64,000 nucleotides of DNA from an uncultured Acinetobacter sp. (GCF_947493735.1 NZ_CANLSL010000004.1:82274-146273); one strand, 5' to 3'. Positions 26,886 to 37,471 are shown, counted from the stretch's first letter. Numbers and translations: made by a program. The notes: generated by a model from the letters alone, not told the origin.

Positions 26886-26917
26886 AATAAGCGTGGAGGA
26901 ATCTGCGCTTATTTTTT
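26886..26917 (+). terminator. Rho-independent terminator of prpBC
   Basis: AATAAGCG/CGCTTATT stem with a 12-base loop and a T-run, 40 bp after prpC. Two copies of TTGGTTCTAA lie between the stop and the hairpin. Confidence 0.88.
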
Positions 26918-27010
26918 CAATTTAAGTCATGTGGTGTCTATCATCGTAGCACTGTATTTTTTACCGCACAGCGCTTACACTATACGCATTCAAATTTTTA
27001 TCTACTTTAG

Positions 27011-28287
<1,277 letters not shown>

Positions 28288-28288
<1 letters not shown>

Positions 28289-28391
28289 TGACTTGAAGAT
28301 TTTTTGACTCTGCTTCGTTAAGAAAAAATCATTTAGTTCGACTAAACCTCATTTTTCTTGTCTCGCATTGCCTAAAAAATCTTGTAGTCAT
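28288..28391. repeat. 104-bp palindromic intergenic element after serS
   Basis: Outer arms ATGACT..AAGATTTTTT pair with AAAAAATCTT..AGTCAT, and inner arms AAGAAAAA and TTTAGT pair with ACTAAA and TTTTTCTT around a TCG loop. Between outer and inner stems, two unpaired boxes face each other: on the minus strand TTAGGCAATGCGAGAC and AACGAAGCAGAGTC. The same boxes recur in the cysG palindrome and in both MITE copies. The element begins on the last base of the serS stop. Confidence 0.72.
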
Positions 28392-28520
28392 CATCGTTGA
28401 GCAAGTATTGATTTTAAAATGCTGAATTGATTTAAAATTATTCAATAAAATGGCTGTGCATCGAAAGTGTGCACAGTTTTTGCATTAGTCCGATCAGATT
28501 GATATTTATTGAGGCGAATT

Positions 28521-29897
28521 GTGGATATTTTTCCTATTTCTCTAAAGTTGCAACAGCAACGCTGTCTGATCGTTGGCGGTGGACAGATTGCCCTGCGTAA
28601 AGCGACTCTTTTGCACAAAGCGGGGGCGATCATTGATGTGGTTGCGCCAGAAATTGATTCGCAACTGCTTGAAGTGGTGCAAAACAGTGCAGGACAACAT
28701 CTACAAGCGCCATTCGATGCACAACATTTGCACACAACCTATCGTTTAGTGATTGCAGCAACTGATGATGCTGAGGTCAATCGCACTGTATTTGAGCAAT
28801 GCGAAGCACGTAACATCCTCGTCAATAGTGTGGATGATATTCCAAATTGCCGTTTTATGGTGCCTGCGATTATTGACCGCTCTCCATTATTGATTTCTGT
28901 CGCATCGAATGGCGCATCGCCAGTGCTTTCACGCCAAATTCGCACCCAACTGGAAACCTCAATCCCACATGGTATGGGCAAGTTGGCTGCATTCTCAGGT
29001 GAATGGCGTCAGCGTGTCAAAGCTAAAATTCAAAATCCTGATGAGCGCCGTATCTTTTGGGAAAATCTCTACGCAAGTCCGCTGAAAGAGCAAGTCTTTA
29101 ATGACAATCTCGATGTGGCGAATGATTTAATTCAACAAGCCTTATCAGAGTGGACAGCACCAAAAGGGGAAGTGTACTTAGTTGGTGCAGGACCGGGTGA
29201 TCCAGAACTTCTCACTTTAAAAGCATTGCGCTTGATGCAACAAGCCGATGTCGTAGTTTATGACCGTTTGGTGTCGAAGCCAATTTTAGAATTATGCCGT
29301 CGTGATGCGAGCAAGATTTATGTGGGGAAAGCACGTTCAGACCATAGTGTGCCACAAGATGGAATTAATGCCTTACTGGTAGAGCTTGCTCAACAAGGCA
29401 AACGTGTCTGCCGTTTAAAAGGCGGTGATCCGTTTATCTTTGGGCGTGGTGGTGAGGAGATTCAAGAGCTTTTTGCTGCCAATGTTACTTTCCAAGTCGT
29501 GCCAGGAATTACTGCTGCATCAGGTTGCTCGGCTTATGCAGGGATTCCACTCACGCATCGGGATTATGCGCAAAGTGTGCGCTTTCTAACTGGTCATCTT
29601 AAAGAAGGTTCTCCTGAACTACCGTGGAATGAACTGGTTTATGAAAATCAAACGCTTGTTTTATATATGGGCTTGGTGGGCTTAGAGCGGATTTGTCAGG
29701 AGCTGATCGCCCATGGTCAGCGTGACAGTATGCCTGTGGCGTTGGTGTCCAAAGGCACGACACCCGAGCAGAAAGTTGTGGTCGGCACACTTGCAGATAT
29801 TGCCTCAAAAGTGGCTGAGCATGAAATCGTTGCACCGACTTTGACCATTATTGGGGAAGTTGTCAATCTGCGTGAACAATTGCAGTGGCAAGGCTAA
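28521..29897 (+). CDS. cysG: siroheme synthase (bifunctional)
   Basis: A 458-residue fusion that makes siroheme for sulfite and nitrite reductases. The N-terminal precorrin-2 dehydrogenase/ferrochelatase has VGGGQIALRKATLL (about 21-34) and NSVDDIPNCRFMVPAI. The C-terminal uroporphyrinogen-III methyltransferase begins at VYLVGAGPGDPELLTLKALR (about 215-234) and has RLKGGDPFIFGRGGEE and VVPGITAASG. The GTG at 28521 (MDIFPISL) follows GAGG and fits CysG N-termini. The upstream TTG of the open frame does not. Confidence 0.94.
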   Translation: MDIFPISLKLQQQRCLIVGGGQIALRKATLLHKAGAIIDVVAPEIDSQLLEVVQNSAGQHLQAPFDAQHLHTTYRLVIAATDDAEVNRTVFEQCEARNILVNSVDDIPNCRFMVPAIIDRSPLLISVASNGASPVLSRQIRTQLETSIPHGMGKLAAFSGEWRQRVKAKIQNPDERRIFWENLYASPLKEQVFNDNLDVANDLIQQALSEWTAPKGEVYLVGAGPGDPELLTLKALRLMQQADVVVYDRLVSKPILELCRRDASKIYVGKARSDHSVPQDGINALLVELAQQGKRVCRLKGGDPFIFGRGGEEIQELFAANVTFQVVPGITAASGCSAYAGIPLTHRDYAQSVRFLTGHLKEGSPELPWNELVYENQTLVLYMGLVGLERICQELIAHGQRDSMPVALVSKGTTPEQKVVVGTLADIASKVAEHEIVAPTLTIIGEVVNLREQLQWQG

Positions 29898-29999
29898 ATT
29901 GCGATTCAAATTATCCTTATGCTTCGTTTTTGAAACTTGACAAGGGAATCACCCTTGCCAGCGTTTCAAGCCTCGCCTAAGAAAATTTTAATTCGCAAT
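29898..29999. repeat. 102-bp palindromic intergenic element after cysG
   Basis: Outer arms ATTGCGA..AAATT pair with AATTT..TCGCAAT. The inner hairpin is TTGAAAC..CAAGGG / CCCTTG..GTTTCAA. The facing boxes on the minus strand are TTAGGCGAGGC and AACGAAGCATAAGG, matching those of the serS palindrome. The inner hairpin resembles the second palindrome of the MITE copies (4663-4750 and 15792-15879). It starts directly after the cysG stop. Confidence 0.72.
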
Positions 30000-30123
30000 T
30001 AAACTGAGCAAATAATATAGACCACGTAAACTTAGTCATCTGTATTTACTAACTGTGTAAAGTCGAACCTAAAAATCATGTACAATAAACCTCGTTTTTA
30101 GTCTGACAACTTTGAGTGTTTGC

Positions 30124-30603
30124 GTGATTCACGTTATTTTATTTGAGCCTGAAATCCCTGCCAATACAGGCAATATCATCCGACTATGTGCCAATACAGG
30201 TGCGCAGTTACATCTCATCAAGCCACTTGGTTTTGAACTCGATGATAAAAAACTCAAACGTGCGGGATTGGATTATCACGAATGGGCGAGAATGAAAATT
30301 TGGGATGATTTGCAAAGTTGTCTTGCAGAATTGAAAGCACAAGGTATTGATGAAAACACAATTTTCCCGCTGACCACTAAAGGCTTTTCCACACCACATA
30401 CCGTGAATTTAAACCGTCCTGTGGCACTGCTGATGGGACCTGAAACACGTGGCTTACCTGAAAGTGTTCGCTTGTTATTTCCGCAAGAAAACTGGATTCG
30501 TTTACCGATGGCAGAGAATTCTCGCAGTTTAAATCTATCCAACGCCACTGCGGTGATTGTCTATGAGGCATGGCGTCAACAAGGCTTTGTCAACTTAGCC
30601 TAA
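30124..30603 (+). CDS. trmL: tRNA (cytidine/uridine-34-2'-O)-methyltransferase
   Basis: A 159-residue SPOUT-class methyltransferase that modifies the wobble base of certain leucine tRNAs. It starts IHVILFEPEIPANTGNIIRL and carries LMGPETRGLPESV (about 102-114) and the C-terminal knot motif IRLPMAENSRSLNLSNATAV (about 125-144). The GTG at 30124 is chosen by comparison with TrmL N-termini; a TTG at 30112 is the alternative. Length fits TrmL. Confidence 0.9.
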   Translation: MIHVILFEPEIPANTGNIIRLCANTGAQLHLIKPLGFELDDKKLKRAGLDYHEWARMKIWDDLQSCLAELKAQGIDENTIFPLTTKGFSTPHTVNLNRPVALLMGPETRGLPESVRLLFPQENWIRLPMAENSRSLNLSNATAVIVYEAWRQQGFVNLA

Positions 30604-30634
30604 TTTTTTATTTTTAAGATTTTCAATTTTTATC

Positions 30635-31402
30635 ATGAATGAATCAACATCGATCGGTCTCAAGGATGAGGAGCTACATCTCTATAGTCGGCATATTTTG
30701 CTCGAAGAATGGGATATTGATGCACAGCAAAATTTAAAAAATAGTCATGTGTTGATTATCGGTGCAGGCGGACTCGGCTGTACATCGAGTGAAATGCTTG
30801 TTCGTGCGGGCGTAGGCAAAATTACCATTATTGATTTTGATAAGATTGAGCTGAGCAATATCCAACGGCAGATTGCTTTTGATCCTTATCAAATCGGTCA
30901 GCTCAAAGTAGTTGTGTTGACCTATCACTTAAAAAGTATCAATCCGCTGGTCAAGGTCACAGCGATTCGTGACAAGTTTGATCTTGAATTAGCTTCACAG
31001 CTCTCAGATCATTTTGATTTGGTGCTGGATGGTTGTGATAATTTTGCCACGCGTTATGCGGTGAATCAATTTTGCGTCGCACGTAACATTCCACTCTTGA
31101 CTGCGGCTGCCATTGGTTTGGAAGGGCAGTTGATGATGCTAAAATCAGCGCCATGCTACCACTGCGTTTTTCCGCAGTCCTCGCATGAAAATCCTGATGA
31201 ACGGCGCTGTGCCAATTCTGGTGTACTCACCACTACACCAGCGGTGATGGCAAGTCTGCAAGCGCATCATGCCTTATTATATTTAGGTCTAGACAAGTCA
31301 CCAATTCTGAATAAATTATTGTTGTGGGATGGCACTAATATGCAACAGCGCATCGTGAAAGTCAGTGCTGATGCGAGTTGTGTAGTTTGCGGAAAAGTCT
31401 AA
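30635..31402 (+). CDS. moeB: MoeB/ThiF-family adenylyltransferase
   Basis: A 255-residue E1-like enzyme that adenylates the C-terminal Gly-Gly of a small sulfur carrier such as MoaD or ThiS. The nucleotide-binding loop is IIGAGGLGCTSSEML (about 40-54), with DFDKIELSNIQRQ and DGCDNFATRY (about 132-141). Two CxxC pairs (CYHC about 173, CVVC near the C-terminus) bind zinc. ThiS is encoded 21 kb away in this window. MoeB and ThiF cannot be separated by sequence alone; the symbol is tentative. Confidence 0.82.
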   Translation: MNESTSIGLKDEELHLYSRHILLEEWDIDAQQNLKNSHVLIIGAGGLGCTSSEMLVRAGVGKITIIDFDKIELSNIQRQIAFDPYQIGQLKVVVLTYHLKSINPLVKVTAIRDKFDLELASQLSDHFDLVLDGCDNFATRYAVNQFCVARNIPLLTAAAIGLEGQLMMLKSAPCYHCVFPQSSHENPDERRCANSGVLTTTPAVMASLQAHHALLYLGLDKSPILNKLLLWDGTNMQQRIVKVSADASCVVCGKV

Positions 31403-31524
31403 GAACAATAATCAACAATTTTGCGCATATTGTCTGACTTTTTAGTAATATTTAAATCGCCAAATTTGCTACAATTGCCACAATACAGTTGAATATTTCA
31501 TTTTAAAGCGTTTTGAGATCAGAG

Positions 31525-32829
31525 ATGAGTCAAAGAAAAAAACAATTATTATTAGGGTTGCGTTCTGTTGCGAGATTGGGCGAAACCGCTATTGTTGCAG
31601 CGAAAGCAGGTATTAAGTTTGCTACTGAACAACCGAATCAAGCCCAATTGATGCGTGAAACTTTTGAAGAGCTTGGTTCAACTTATGTCAAGCTCGGTCA
31701 GTTTATAGCCAGTACGCCATCTCTATTTCCACGTGAATATGTGGAAGAATTTCAAAAATGTCTAGATCAAACACCTGCTTTGCCATTTAGCTATATTCAG
31801 CAAGTGCTTGCAGAGGAGTTTGTAGGGCAAGATTTAAACGATATTTTCCAAAGTATTGAAGAAAAGCCTTTAGCTTCTGCATCTATCGCTCAAGTCCATG
31901 CTGCTGTGCTGAAAACAGGCGAAGATGTGGTGATCAAAGTACAAAAGCCGAATGTGGAAACCATTCTTTATACCGATCTAGGTGTGGTGCATTTCGCAGC
32001 AAAAATGTTTGAACGTGTCGTTCCGAAAGTCAAATTTGCCTCGCTGTCAGATATCGTCAATGAAATCCGTGTACGCATGGTGCGTGAAGTGGATTTTATT
32101 GAAGAAGCGCAGAATCTTGAAGATTTTAAGCAATATCTACAAGTGAGCCAAAATACGATTGCTACTGCACCGAAAGTCTATCATCAACATTCGACTCGTC
32201 GTGTCTTGACGATGGAGCGTCTATATGGCGTACCATTGACCGATCTTGATGTGGTGAAAAAGTATGCGAAAGATCCAAGCCAAGTATTAATCGGAGCGAT
32301 GAATACGTGGTTTGGTAGCTTGATGATGTGTTCAAGTTTTCATGCGGATTTGCATGCGGGCAATCTGATGTTGCTCCGTGATGGACGAATTGGTTTTATT
32401 GATTTTGGGATTGTCGGGCAGTTGCAACCTGAAGTTTGGTCGGCATGTATGAAGTTTATGGATGCACTGCAACAGACTGACTATGACAATATGGCGATGT
32501 ACATGCTACAAATGGGCATGACCGATCAGAATATTGACACCAAAGTTTTGTCTGAAGATTTACAACGTCTGTTTAGTGGCGTGCTCCTGTCTGATCCGCA
32601 AGAATTACTCAGCACCAAACCTGCCGATCTCAACGATATTATGCTCGACATCGTTGGCGTCGGTGAGCGTCATGGTATCCGATTCCCACGTGATTTTGCC
32701 TTATTATTCAAGCAAATGCTGTATTTTGATCGCTTTATGCGAGTGCTTGCGCCATATACCGATATTTATGCAGACAACCGCTTGCAGATGTTGCACGACA
32801 TTGAACCTGAATCAAAATTGATGCATTAA
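31525..32829 (+). CDS. ABC1/AarF/UbiB-family atypical kinase
   Basis: A 434-residue UbiB-like protein kinase-fold ATPase, a family linked to quinone synthesis and lipid transport. The signature KxGQ is in STYVKLGQFIASTPSLFP (about 48-65). The atypical A-rich loop is ASIAQVHAA (about 112-120), and the VKVQKP lysine follows. HADLHAGNLML (about 272) and FIDFGIVGQL hold the catalytic and metal residues. No clear C-terminal transmembrane pair is seen, unlike the main UbiB. The ATG at 31525 replaces the longer frame, which begins with TTG. Confidence 0.88.
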   Translation: MSQRKKQLLLGLRSVARLGETAIVAAKAGIKFATEQPNQAQLMRETFEELGSTYVKLGQFIASTPSLFPREYVEEFQKCLDQTPALPFSYIQQVLAEEFVGQDLNDIFQSIEEKPLASASIAQVHAAVLKTGEDVVIKVQKPNVETILYTDLGVVHFAAKMFERVVPKVKFASLSDIVNEIRVRMVREVDFIEEAQNLEDFKQYLQVSQNTIATAPKVYHQHSTRRVLTMERLYGVPLTDLDVVKKYAKDPSQVLIGAMNTWFGSLMMCSSFHADLHAGNLMLLRDGRIGFIDFGIVGQLQPEVWSACMKFMDALQQTDYDNMAMYMLQMGMTDQNIDTKVLSEDLQRLFSGVLLSDPQELLSTKPADLNDIMLDIVGVGERHGIRFPRDFALLFKQMLYFDRFMRVLAPYTDIYADNRLQMLHDIEPESKLMH

Positions 32830-32867
32830 GCATTTGATGCAAAAAATTAATGAAAGAGGGGTAAAGC

Positions 32868-33251
32868 ATGACCGATCTTATTGTTATAGAAGGTTTAAAA
32901 GTCGATACGGTGATCGGTTGCTTTACATGGGAAAGGCAAATCCTGCAACCACTATCGTTGGATTTGAAAATCTCATGTGATCTTGATCGAGCGTGTCGAA
33001 GCGATGCGCTTGAAGATACCTTGAACTATGCGCAAATTTGTGAAATCTGCGAGCAAGTCATCGTCGATGCCAAGCCAAAATTGATCGAGCATGTTGCGCA
33101 TTTGGTGATCGTGGCATTGATGCAACAGTTTGAAGCCATTGAAAAAATTAACATTACCGTGCGTAAGCCTGCTATCATTCCCGCTGCACAATCCGTCGGA
33201 ATCCAAATCGAGCGTCAACGTGACTATTTACGCCATCGCCATAGCGACTAA
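32868..33251 (+). CDS. folB: dihydroneopterin aldolase
   Basis: A 127-residue FolB, which converts 7,8-dihydroneopterin to 6-hydroxymethyl-dihydropterin in folate synthesis. It shows the family pattern LIVIEGLKVDTVIGCFTWERQ at the N-terminus (split by variable residues), the substrate-binding Glu in LIEHVAHLV (about 66-74), and KINITVRKPAIIP near the end. folK follows and overlaps it, giving two successive steps of one pathway. Confidence 0.92.
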   Translation: MTDLIVIEGLKVDTVIGCFTWERQILQPLSLDLKISCDLDRACRSDALEDTLNYAQICEICEQVIVDAKPKLIEHVAHLVIVALMQQFEAIEKINITVRKPAIIPAAQSVGIQIERQRDYLRHRHSD

Positions 33252-33657
33252 TCTAGAAAAAGCCAAGCATTTACAACTTTGCCTAGATACCTTTAAAACT
33301 TGGGGCAGTTGCCAAGTGTCTTCGATATATGAAATTCCATGTCGTGATCGGGTTGGGGCAGATTATTGGAATGCAGCGTGTTTACTTGAATCGACAATGC
33401 CCTTTGATGATGTGATTAGTGCATTAAAACACCTTGAAAGCGATGCAGGGCGTAAACGTCCATCGCATAGCATTTCCCTCGATGTCGATTTGATTGCGTG
33501 GGGCGATACGTTCCAAAATATGCAATTTAATCCCAAAAAATTACCACTTGCTGATGATGTGGTGATTCCATTGGCTGAGATTTGGCAGGATGAACGATTG
33601 AAGCGAATCACACATGATTTTAAACGCTTTAATCTCTCGCAAATGAATTCAAATTAA
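33220..33657 (+). CDS. folK: 2-amino-4-hydroxy-6-hydroxymethyldihydropteridine pyrophosphokinase (divergent)
   Basis: About 145 residues, overlapping the folB end by 32 bp in another frame. The protein resembles HPPK: an N-terminal IYAIAIATNLEKAKHL, YWNAACLLES in place of FLNAVAALET, and GRKRPSHSISLDVDLIAWG for the metal-binding GxRxx...LDxDLL. It is shorter and more divergent than typical FolK, and the glycine-rich GSN start is altered to ATN. The GTG at 33220 is the probable start. Position after folB supports the call. The gene ends by overlapping the convergent Nudix gene by four bases. Confidence 0.7.
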   Translation: MTIYAIAIATNLEKAKHLQLCLDTFKTWGSCQVSSIYEIPCRDRVGADYWNAACLLESTMPFDDVISALKHLESDAGRKRPSHSISLDVDLIAWGDTFQNMQFNPKKLPLADDVVIPLAEIWQDERLKRITHDFKRFNLSQMNSN

Positions 33658-34058
33658 AACGCTCTGCTGATCACCGTACCATCAAAATTTAAGCAATCGA
33701 GCACACGGATTCGTTGTACTTCACTTAATTCATCTAGATCAAACCACGCATATTCACTATGTTCTTCGCTAAGTTGAATGGTTTGTTTGTCTTTGATTTG
33801 ACAACGAAAAATGCAAGCATGCGAATTGACCACATGATGAAAATACACACCGCTTAGATATAGCATTTCCACTTCACAGCCGAGTTCTTCTAAGCATTCC
33901 CGATAGAGTGCATCATGAATAGTTTCATTGGGGTCAAGACCGCCACCTGGTAATCCCCAGGCTTTTTCACCATAAGTTGCCTTGAGGAGTAAGACTTGCT
34001 GTTGATCATTGAAGATGACGGCATGCGAACCCATTCGGTATAAATCGTGATAGCCCAT
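33654..34058 (-). CDS. Nudix hydrolase
   Basis: A 134-residue Nudix protein. The Nudix box runs from GGGLDPNETIHDALYREC to LEELGCEV (about 37-62), with all GxxxxxE, REUxEE and G positions present. It should hydrolyse a nucleoside diphosphate derivative; the substrate is unknown. The stop overlaps the folK stop from the other strand by four bases. Confidence 0.88.
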   Translation of the reverse strand: MGYHDLYRMGSHAVIFNDQQQVLLLKATYGEKAWGLPGGGLDPNETIHDALYRECLEELGCEVEMLYLSGVYFHHVVNSHACIFRCQIKDKQTIQLSEEHSEYAWFDLDELSEVQRIRVLDCLNFDGTVISRAF

Positions 34059-34165
34059 TTTCTGTTATTAGCCCGAATATGTAAGAAAGAGAACTTTACC
34101 TTAGATTATGCAAACTATAGAAAAAAAAGCACTCCGAAGAATGCTTTGATTAACGATGTAGAAAG

Positions 34166-35244
34166 TTAAAATCGCATGCCAATCCCTGCATAGGCGAGTA
34201 GAGGATTGATTTCAATGTCGCTGGTCGATTTGATCAGTTGTCCATATTCTTCATCAGATACGGTGATCGTAGACTCTGTGGTCAGATGTGCATAGCTGAC
34301 TGAACCCACCGCAAACCATTTGTCGTTGAAGTCATAAGTAAAGCCGATCGTGGCTATAGGAGCGATGGCATCTTCAGATTCAAGGGATACTTTTGGATTG
34401 GCAGTACTTTCTTTTTTATCCAATGACGCACCTGCTTGACCTGCCTTAATGTTGGCGATCATATGGCCTGCGTCAATAAGTCTTTTTCAGTTTGGTCATT
34501 TAGCTCAAGTTCATTGAAATACGCATACATCAAACCTAAGCCAACATATGGGCGAAATTTATTGACGCCAGTTTTGCCAAAGTGATATTGAAATTCAAAC
34601 GCAGGCGTCCATGCACGTGCAGAGGCAACAGGACCATATGCTTCAAGATCGGTAATGAGAATATCGTTCTTCATGTCGATAGACTCAAGTGGCAATCCGA
34701 GTAGCTCAGGCGTTGCTTTTGCGGAGAATGGTGCGTAAATTTTGCCTTTACCGTTGATGTCAACTTTTGGTGGCACACCCGCTTTCATTTCGAATGAAAT
34801 ATTATCGGTAAAAAAGTAATTACTCATAATACCGAGCGTGGTGACATCTTCGGCTTCTAAACCTGTATTAGGATTATCCCATTGCTCAAGTCCATAGATT
34901 TCAGCAGAGCCACTTAAAGAAGCGGGTAATGTATCGACATTTAGACCATCTAACAGGTTAATAATCGTTGTCGTCGAATTTGAATCCATATTTGGATCTA
35001 AGTTACTTTTGACTGCCTCAATAGAAATATCGCCAACCTCAGCAACTTCACCATCTTTGACAGCAGTGTTAACTCGGATAGGCTGTGCTTTGCCCTGAGG
35101 CATCACATGAAGCGCACCAACAGATACGGAGAAGCGTTTAAAGCCATCACCATCATGCATACTAAATAAAGGAGAATCCGCCTGTGCAATCACTGGGAGG
35201 CACATCAAACTGCTCGTGGCGATAGTTAATAAGGTCTTTTGCAT
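34166..35244 (-). pseudogene. OmpW-family outer-membrane protein, frameshifted
   Basis: Two frames join to a beta-barrel protein of about 359 residues. The first (34459-35244) has a signal peptide cut after VIAQA, then strands including MSNYFFTDNISFEMKAG and KFRPYVGLGLMYAYF, and stops at TGA. The second (34166-34462) continues with MIANIKAGQAGASLD, FTYDFNDKWFAVGSVSYA and ends in LLAYAGIGMRF, a barrel-type C-terminal Phe. At the junction, a one-base insertion near 34475 would give an uninterrupted DLIDAGHMIANIKAG. OmpW proteins are small-molecule channels. Assembly error or a true knockout are both possible. Confidence 0.8.
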
Positions 35245-35500
35245 TCAAAACTCCGTTTTTGCAAGTTGTTATTCATTTTGTAGGGCATATTATTGTTCAA
35301 ACATGCAATTACACTGTCATCAAATCGCAAAGAATGTTAAATCTCAGGTCACAAAGTTTATGAGTTTTATTGCAGAAATAGGCGAGTGCGGTATTTTTGT
35401 AACTTGATGATATGTTTATTAAAAATAAAATGTAAAAACGTAATAAATACTAAGTGTTTGATAGTGCAATTTTTTATCGTAAATTTTTATTTATAAAAGT
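35245..35500. other. AT-rich region between the OmpW-like gene and map
   Basis: No gene is supported. The gap (35245-35587 as a whole) should contain the minus-strand promoter of the OmpW-like gene, and it ends with the map terminator at 35501-35528. Confidence 0.4.
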
Positions 35501-35528
35501 AAAAAGGTCATACTGATATGACCTTTTT
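35501..35528. terminator. Rho-independent terminator of map
   Basis: Perfect 12-bp stem AAAAAGGTCATA/TATGACCTTTTT with loop CTGA, downstream of map on the minus strand; T-runs flank it in both directions. Confidence 0.88.
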
Positions 35529-35587
35529 AACTGGTTTGCTTGGTCAGTTATGCCAATGTATTGATTACATTGCAAACTGCATCAAGA

Positions 35588-36415
35588 TTAACCGTGAAAG
35601 CGTGACAAATCTTCTTCAGGACGAGCAGTCAAGACTTCCAATCCAGTTTCAGTAACGAGGATGGTGTGTTCATATTGTGCAGACAACTTATGATCTTTAG
35701 TCACGACAGTCCATTTATCACCCAATGTCTTGGTTTGCCAAACGCCTGCATTGACCATCGGCTCAATAGTGAAAGTCATACCTGCTTCTAAGCGCATACC
35801 AGTGCCTTTTTGCCCATAATGAAGCACTTGCGGATCATCATGAAACACAGTTCCGATGCCATGACCACAATATTCACGGACGACGCTAAAGCGTTGGCTT
35901 TCTACATACTTTTGAATGGCATAGCCAATATCACCGACATATGAACCTGCACGGACAGTTTCCATGCCGATATACATTGCTTCTTGCGCAACCTTGCATA
36001 AGCGATCAGCTAAGATAGTCGTTTCACCGCCGACCACATACATCATATTGGTATCGCCGTGATAGCCATCTTTAATCACGGTGACATCAATATTGAGAAT
36101 GTCGCCTTTTTTCAAGACTTTATTATCTGCTGGAATACCGTGGCAGACCACGTGATTGACTGAAGTACAAATACTGTGCTGAAAAGCTGGACGACCATGA
36201 CCACCACCGTAACCTAAACATGCAGGAATAGCATTTTGCACATTGACGATATAATCATGACAGCGTGTATCGAGCTCTAGCGTGGTTACACCAGGGACAA
36301 TATATGGCTTGATCATATCTAACACTTCAGCAGCCAGTCGTCCCGCAATGCGCATTTTTTCGATGGCGTCAGGGGATTTAATTAGGCGACTTGGAGCAGA
36401 TTGATAGCTATTCAT
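35588..36415 (-). CDS. map: type I methionine aminopeptidase
   Basis: A 275-residue enzyme that removes the initiator methionine. The metal ligands are all present: Asp in NIDVTV and Asp in YHGDTN (about 107-121), His in GHGIGTVFH (about 185), Glu in TIEPMV and Glu in QYEHTILV. Length is slightly longer than E. coli Map. It is divergent from rpsB, a common arrangement. Confidence 0.95.
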   Translation of the reverse strand: MNSYQSAPSRLIKSPDAIEKMRIAGRLAAEVLDMIKPYIVPGVTTLELDTRCHDYIVNVQNAIPACLGYGGGHGRPAFQHSICTSVNHVVCHGIPADNKVLKKGDILNIDVTVIKDGYHGDTNMMYVVGGETTILADRLCKVAQEAMYIGMETVRAGSYVGDIGYAIQKYVESQRFSVVREYCGHGIGTVFHDDPQVLHYGQKGTGMRLEAGMTFTIEPMVNAGVWQTKTLGDKWTVVTKDHKLSAQYEHTILVTETGLEVLTARPEEDLSRFHG

Positions 36416-36559
36416 GATCTATAAAAACTTTTGGTAATTTAAACAAGACTATGGTATAAAGAGCGCCTCATTTTATCAAATGGTTTTTCGTGTGTTTTTA
36501 GGACAAAACATTTTGTTTTGATTTAAAACTCAGGCAAATCTTATGTATTGTTAAAATGA

Positions 36560-36715
36560 TGAATTAAAAATCCGCACATATGTCGACACATTACTCTGGG
36601 TGCTTTAATTAAATCAATGTCTTAGAAGGATAGATTCCAATCTAAAACATCAAGATTGAACAAGGTGGAGAATGCGGACATATGGAGGCCTAACCCAAAC
36701 TTTAAGGTAAAGAAA
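36560..36715 (+). promoter_or_regulatory. probable promoter and 5' leader of rpsB
   Basis: The 300-bp map-rpsB spacer is divergent and holds both promoters. The last 110 bases before rpsB (with AAGGATAG, GGTGGAG and GGAGG segments) look like a long leader. In enterobacteria the rpsB leader mediates repression by S2. This is a positional inference only. Confidence 0.35.
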
Positions 36716-37471
36716 ATGGCAGATTATAACGTAAGTATGCGTGACCTTCTTCAAGCTGGTGCGCACTTCGGTCACCAAACACGTTTTTGGAATCCAAAAA
36801 TGCGTAATTACATTTTTGGTGCACGTAACAAAATTCACATCATCAATCTTGATAAAACTGTTCCAGCATTGAACGATGCGTTGAATATGGTGAACGGTCT
36901 TGCTAGCAAAAAGAATAAAGTTCTTTTCGTTGGTACAAAGCGTGCAGCGTCTAACATCATCCGTGAACAAGCTCAACGCGCAGGTCAACCATACGTTGAT
37001 CACCGTTGGTTAGGTGGTATGTTGACGAACTGGAAAACTTTACGTCAATCAATCAACCGCTTGAAAGATCTTCAAACTCAATCTGAAGATGGTACTTTTG
37101 CGAAATTGACTAAGCGTGAAGCGCTAGAGCGTACTCGTGAAATGGACAAGCTTGAGCGTTCACTTGGTGGCGTAAAGAACATGGGCGGTTTGCCTGATGC
37201 GATTTTTGTAATCGACGTTGACCAAGAAGCGATCGCAATCAAAGAAGCGAACAACTTGGGTATTCCTGTAATCGGTATCGTTGATACAAACTCTAATCCA
37301 GATGGCGTTGATTACATCATTCCTGGTAATGACGATGCGATCCGTGCAGTAACTTTGTATGCTTCTGCAATGGCGAATGCAATCTTGGCGGGTAAAGAGT
37401 ACGCTCAAACTCAGTCAAATGCACAAGCTAAAAATGAAGCAGCTGCAGAAGACGCATCTCAAGAAGCGTAA
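36716..37471 (+). CDS. rpsB: 30S ribosomal protein S2
   Basis: A 251-residue uS2 starting [20 protein letters not shown], with [22 protein letters not shown] and [20 protein letters not shown]. The ATG at 36716 follows an AAGG-type site. The open frame extends 20 codons upstream, but those residues do not belong to S2. tsf follows after 198 bp with a terminator-like hairpin in between. Confidence 0.97.
   Translation: MADYNVSMRDLLQAGAHFGHQTRFWNPKMRNYIFGARNKIHIINLDKTVPALNDALNMVNGLASKKNKVLFVGTKRAASNIIREQAQRAGQPYVDHRWLGGMLTNWKTLRQSINRLKDLQTQSEDGTFAKLTKREALERTREMDKLERSLGGVKNMGGLPDAIFVIDVDQEAIAIKEANNLGIPVIGIVDTNSNPDGVDYIIPGNDDAIRAVTLYASAMANAILAGKEYAQTQSNAQAKNEAAAEDASQEA

Noticed and set aside
28521..29897. 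Start of cysG at the upstream TTG 28509
   Set aside because: The four added residues do not match CysG N-termini, and the GTG at 28521 has a GAGG ribosome site.
34459..34480. Programmed frameshift in the OmpW-like gene
   Set aside because: No slippery heptamer or downstream pseudoknot is seen at the junction; the five-A run is upstream and in the wrong place to restore the frame.
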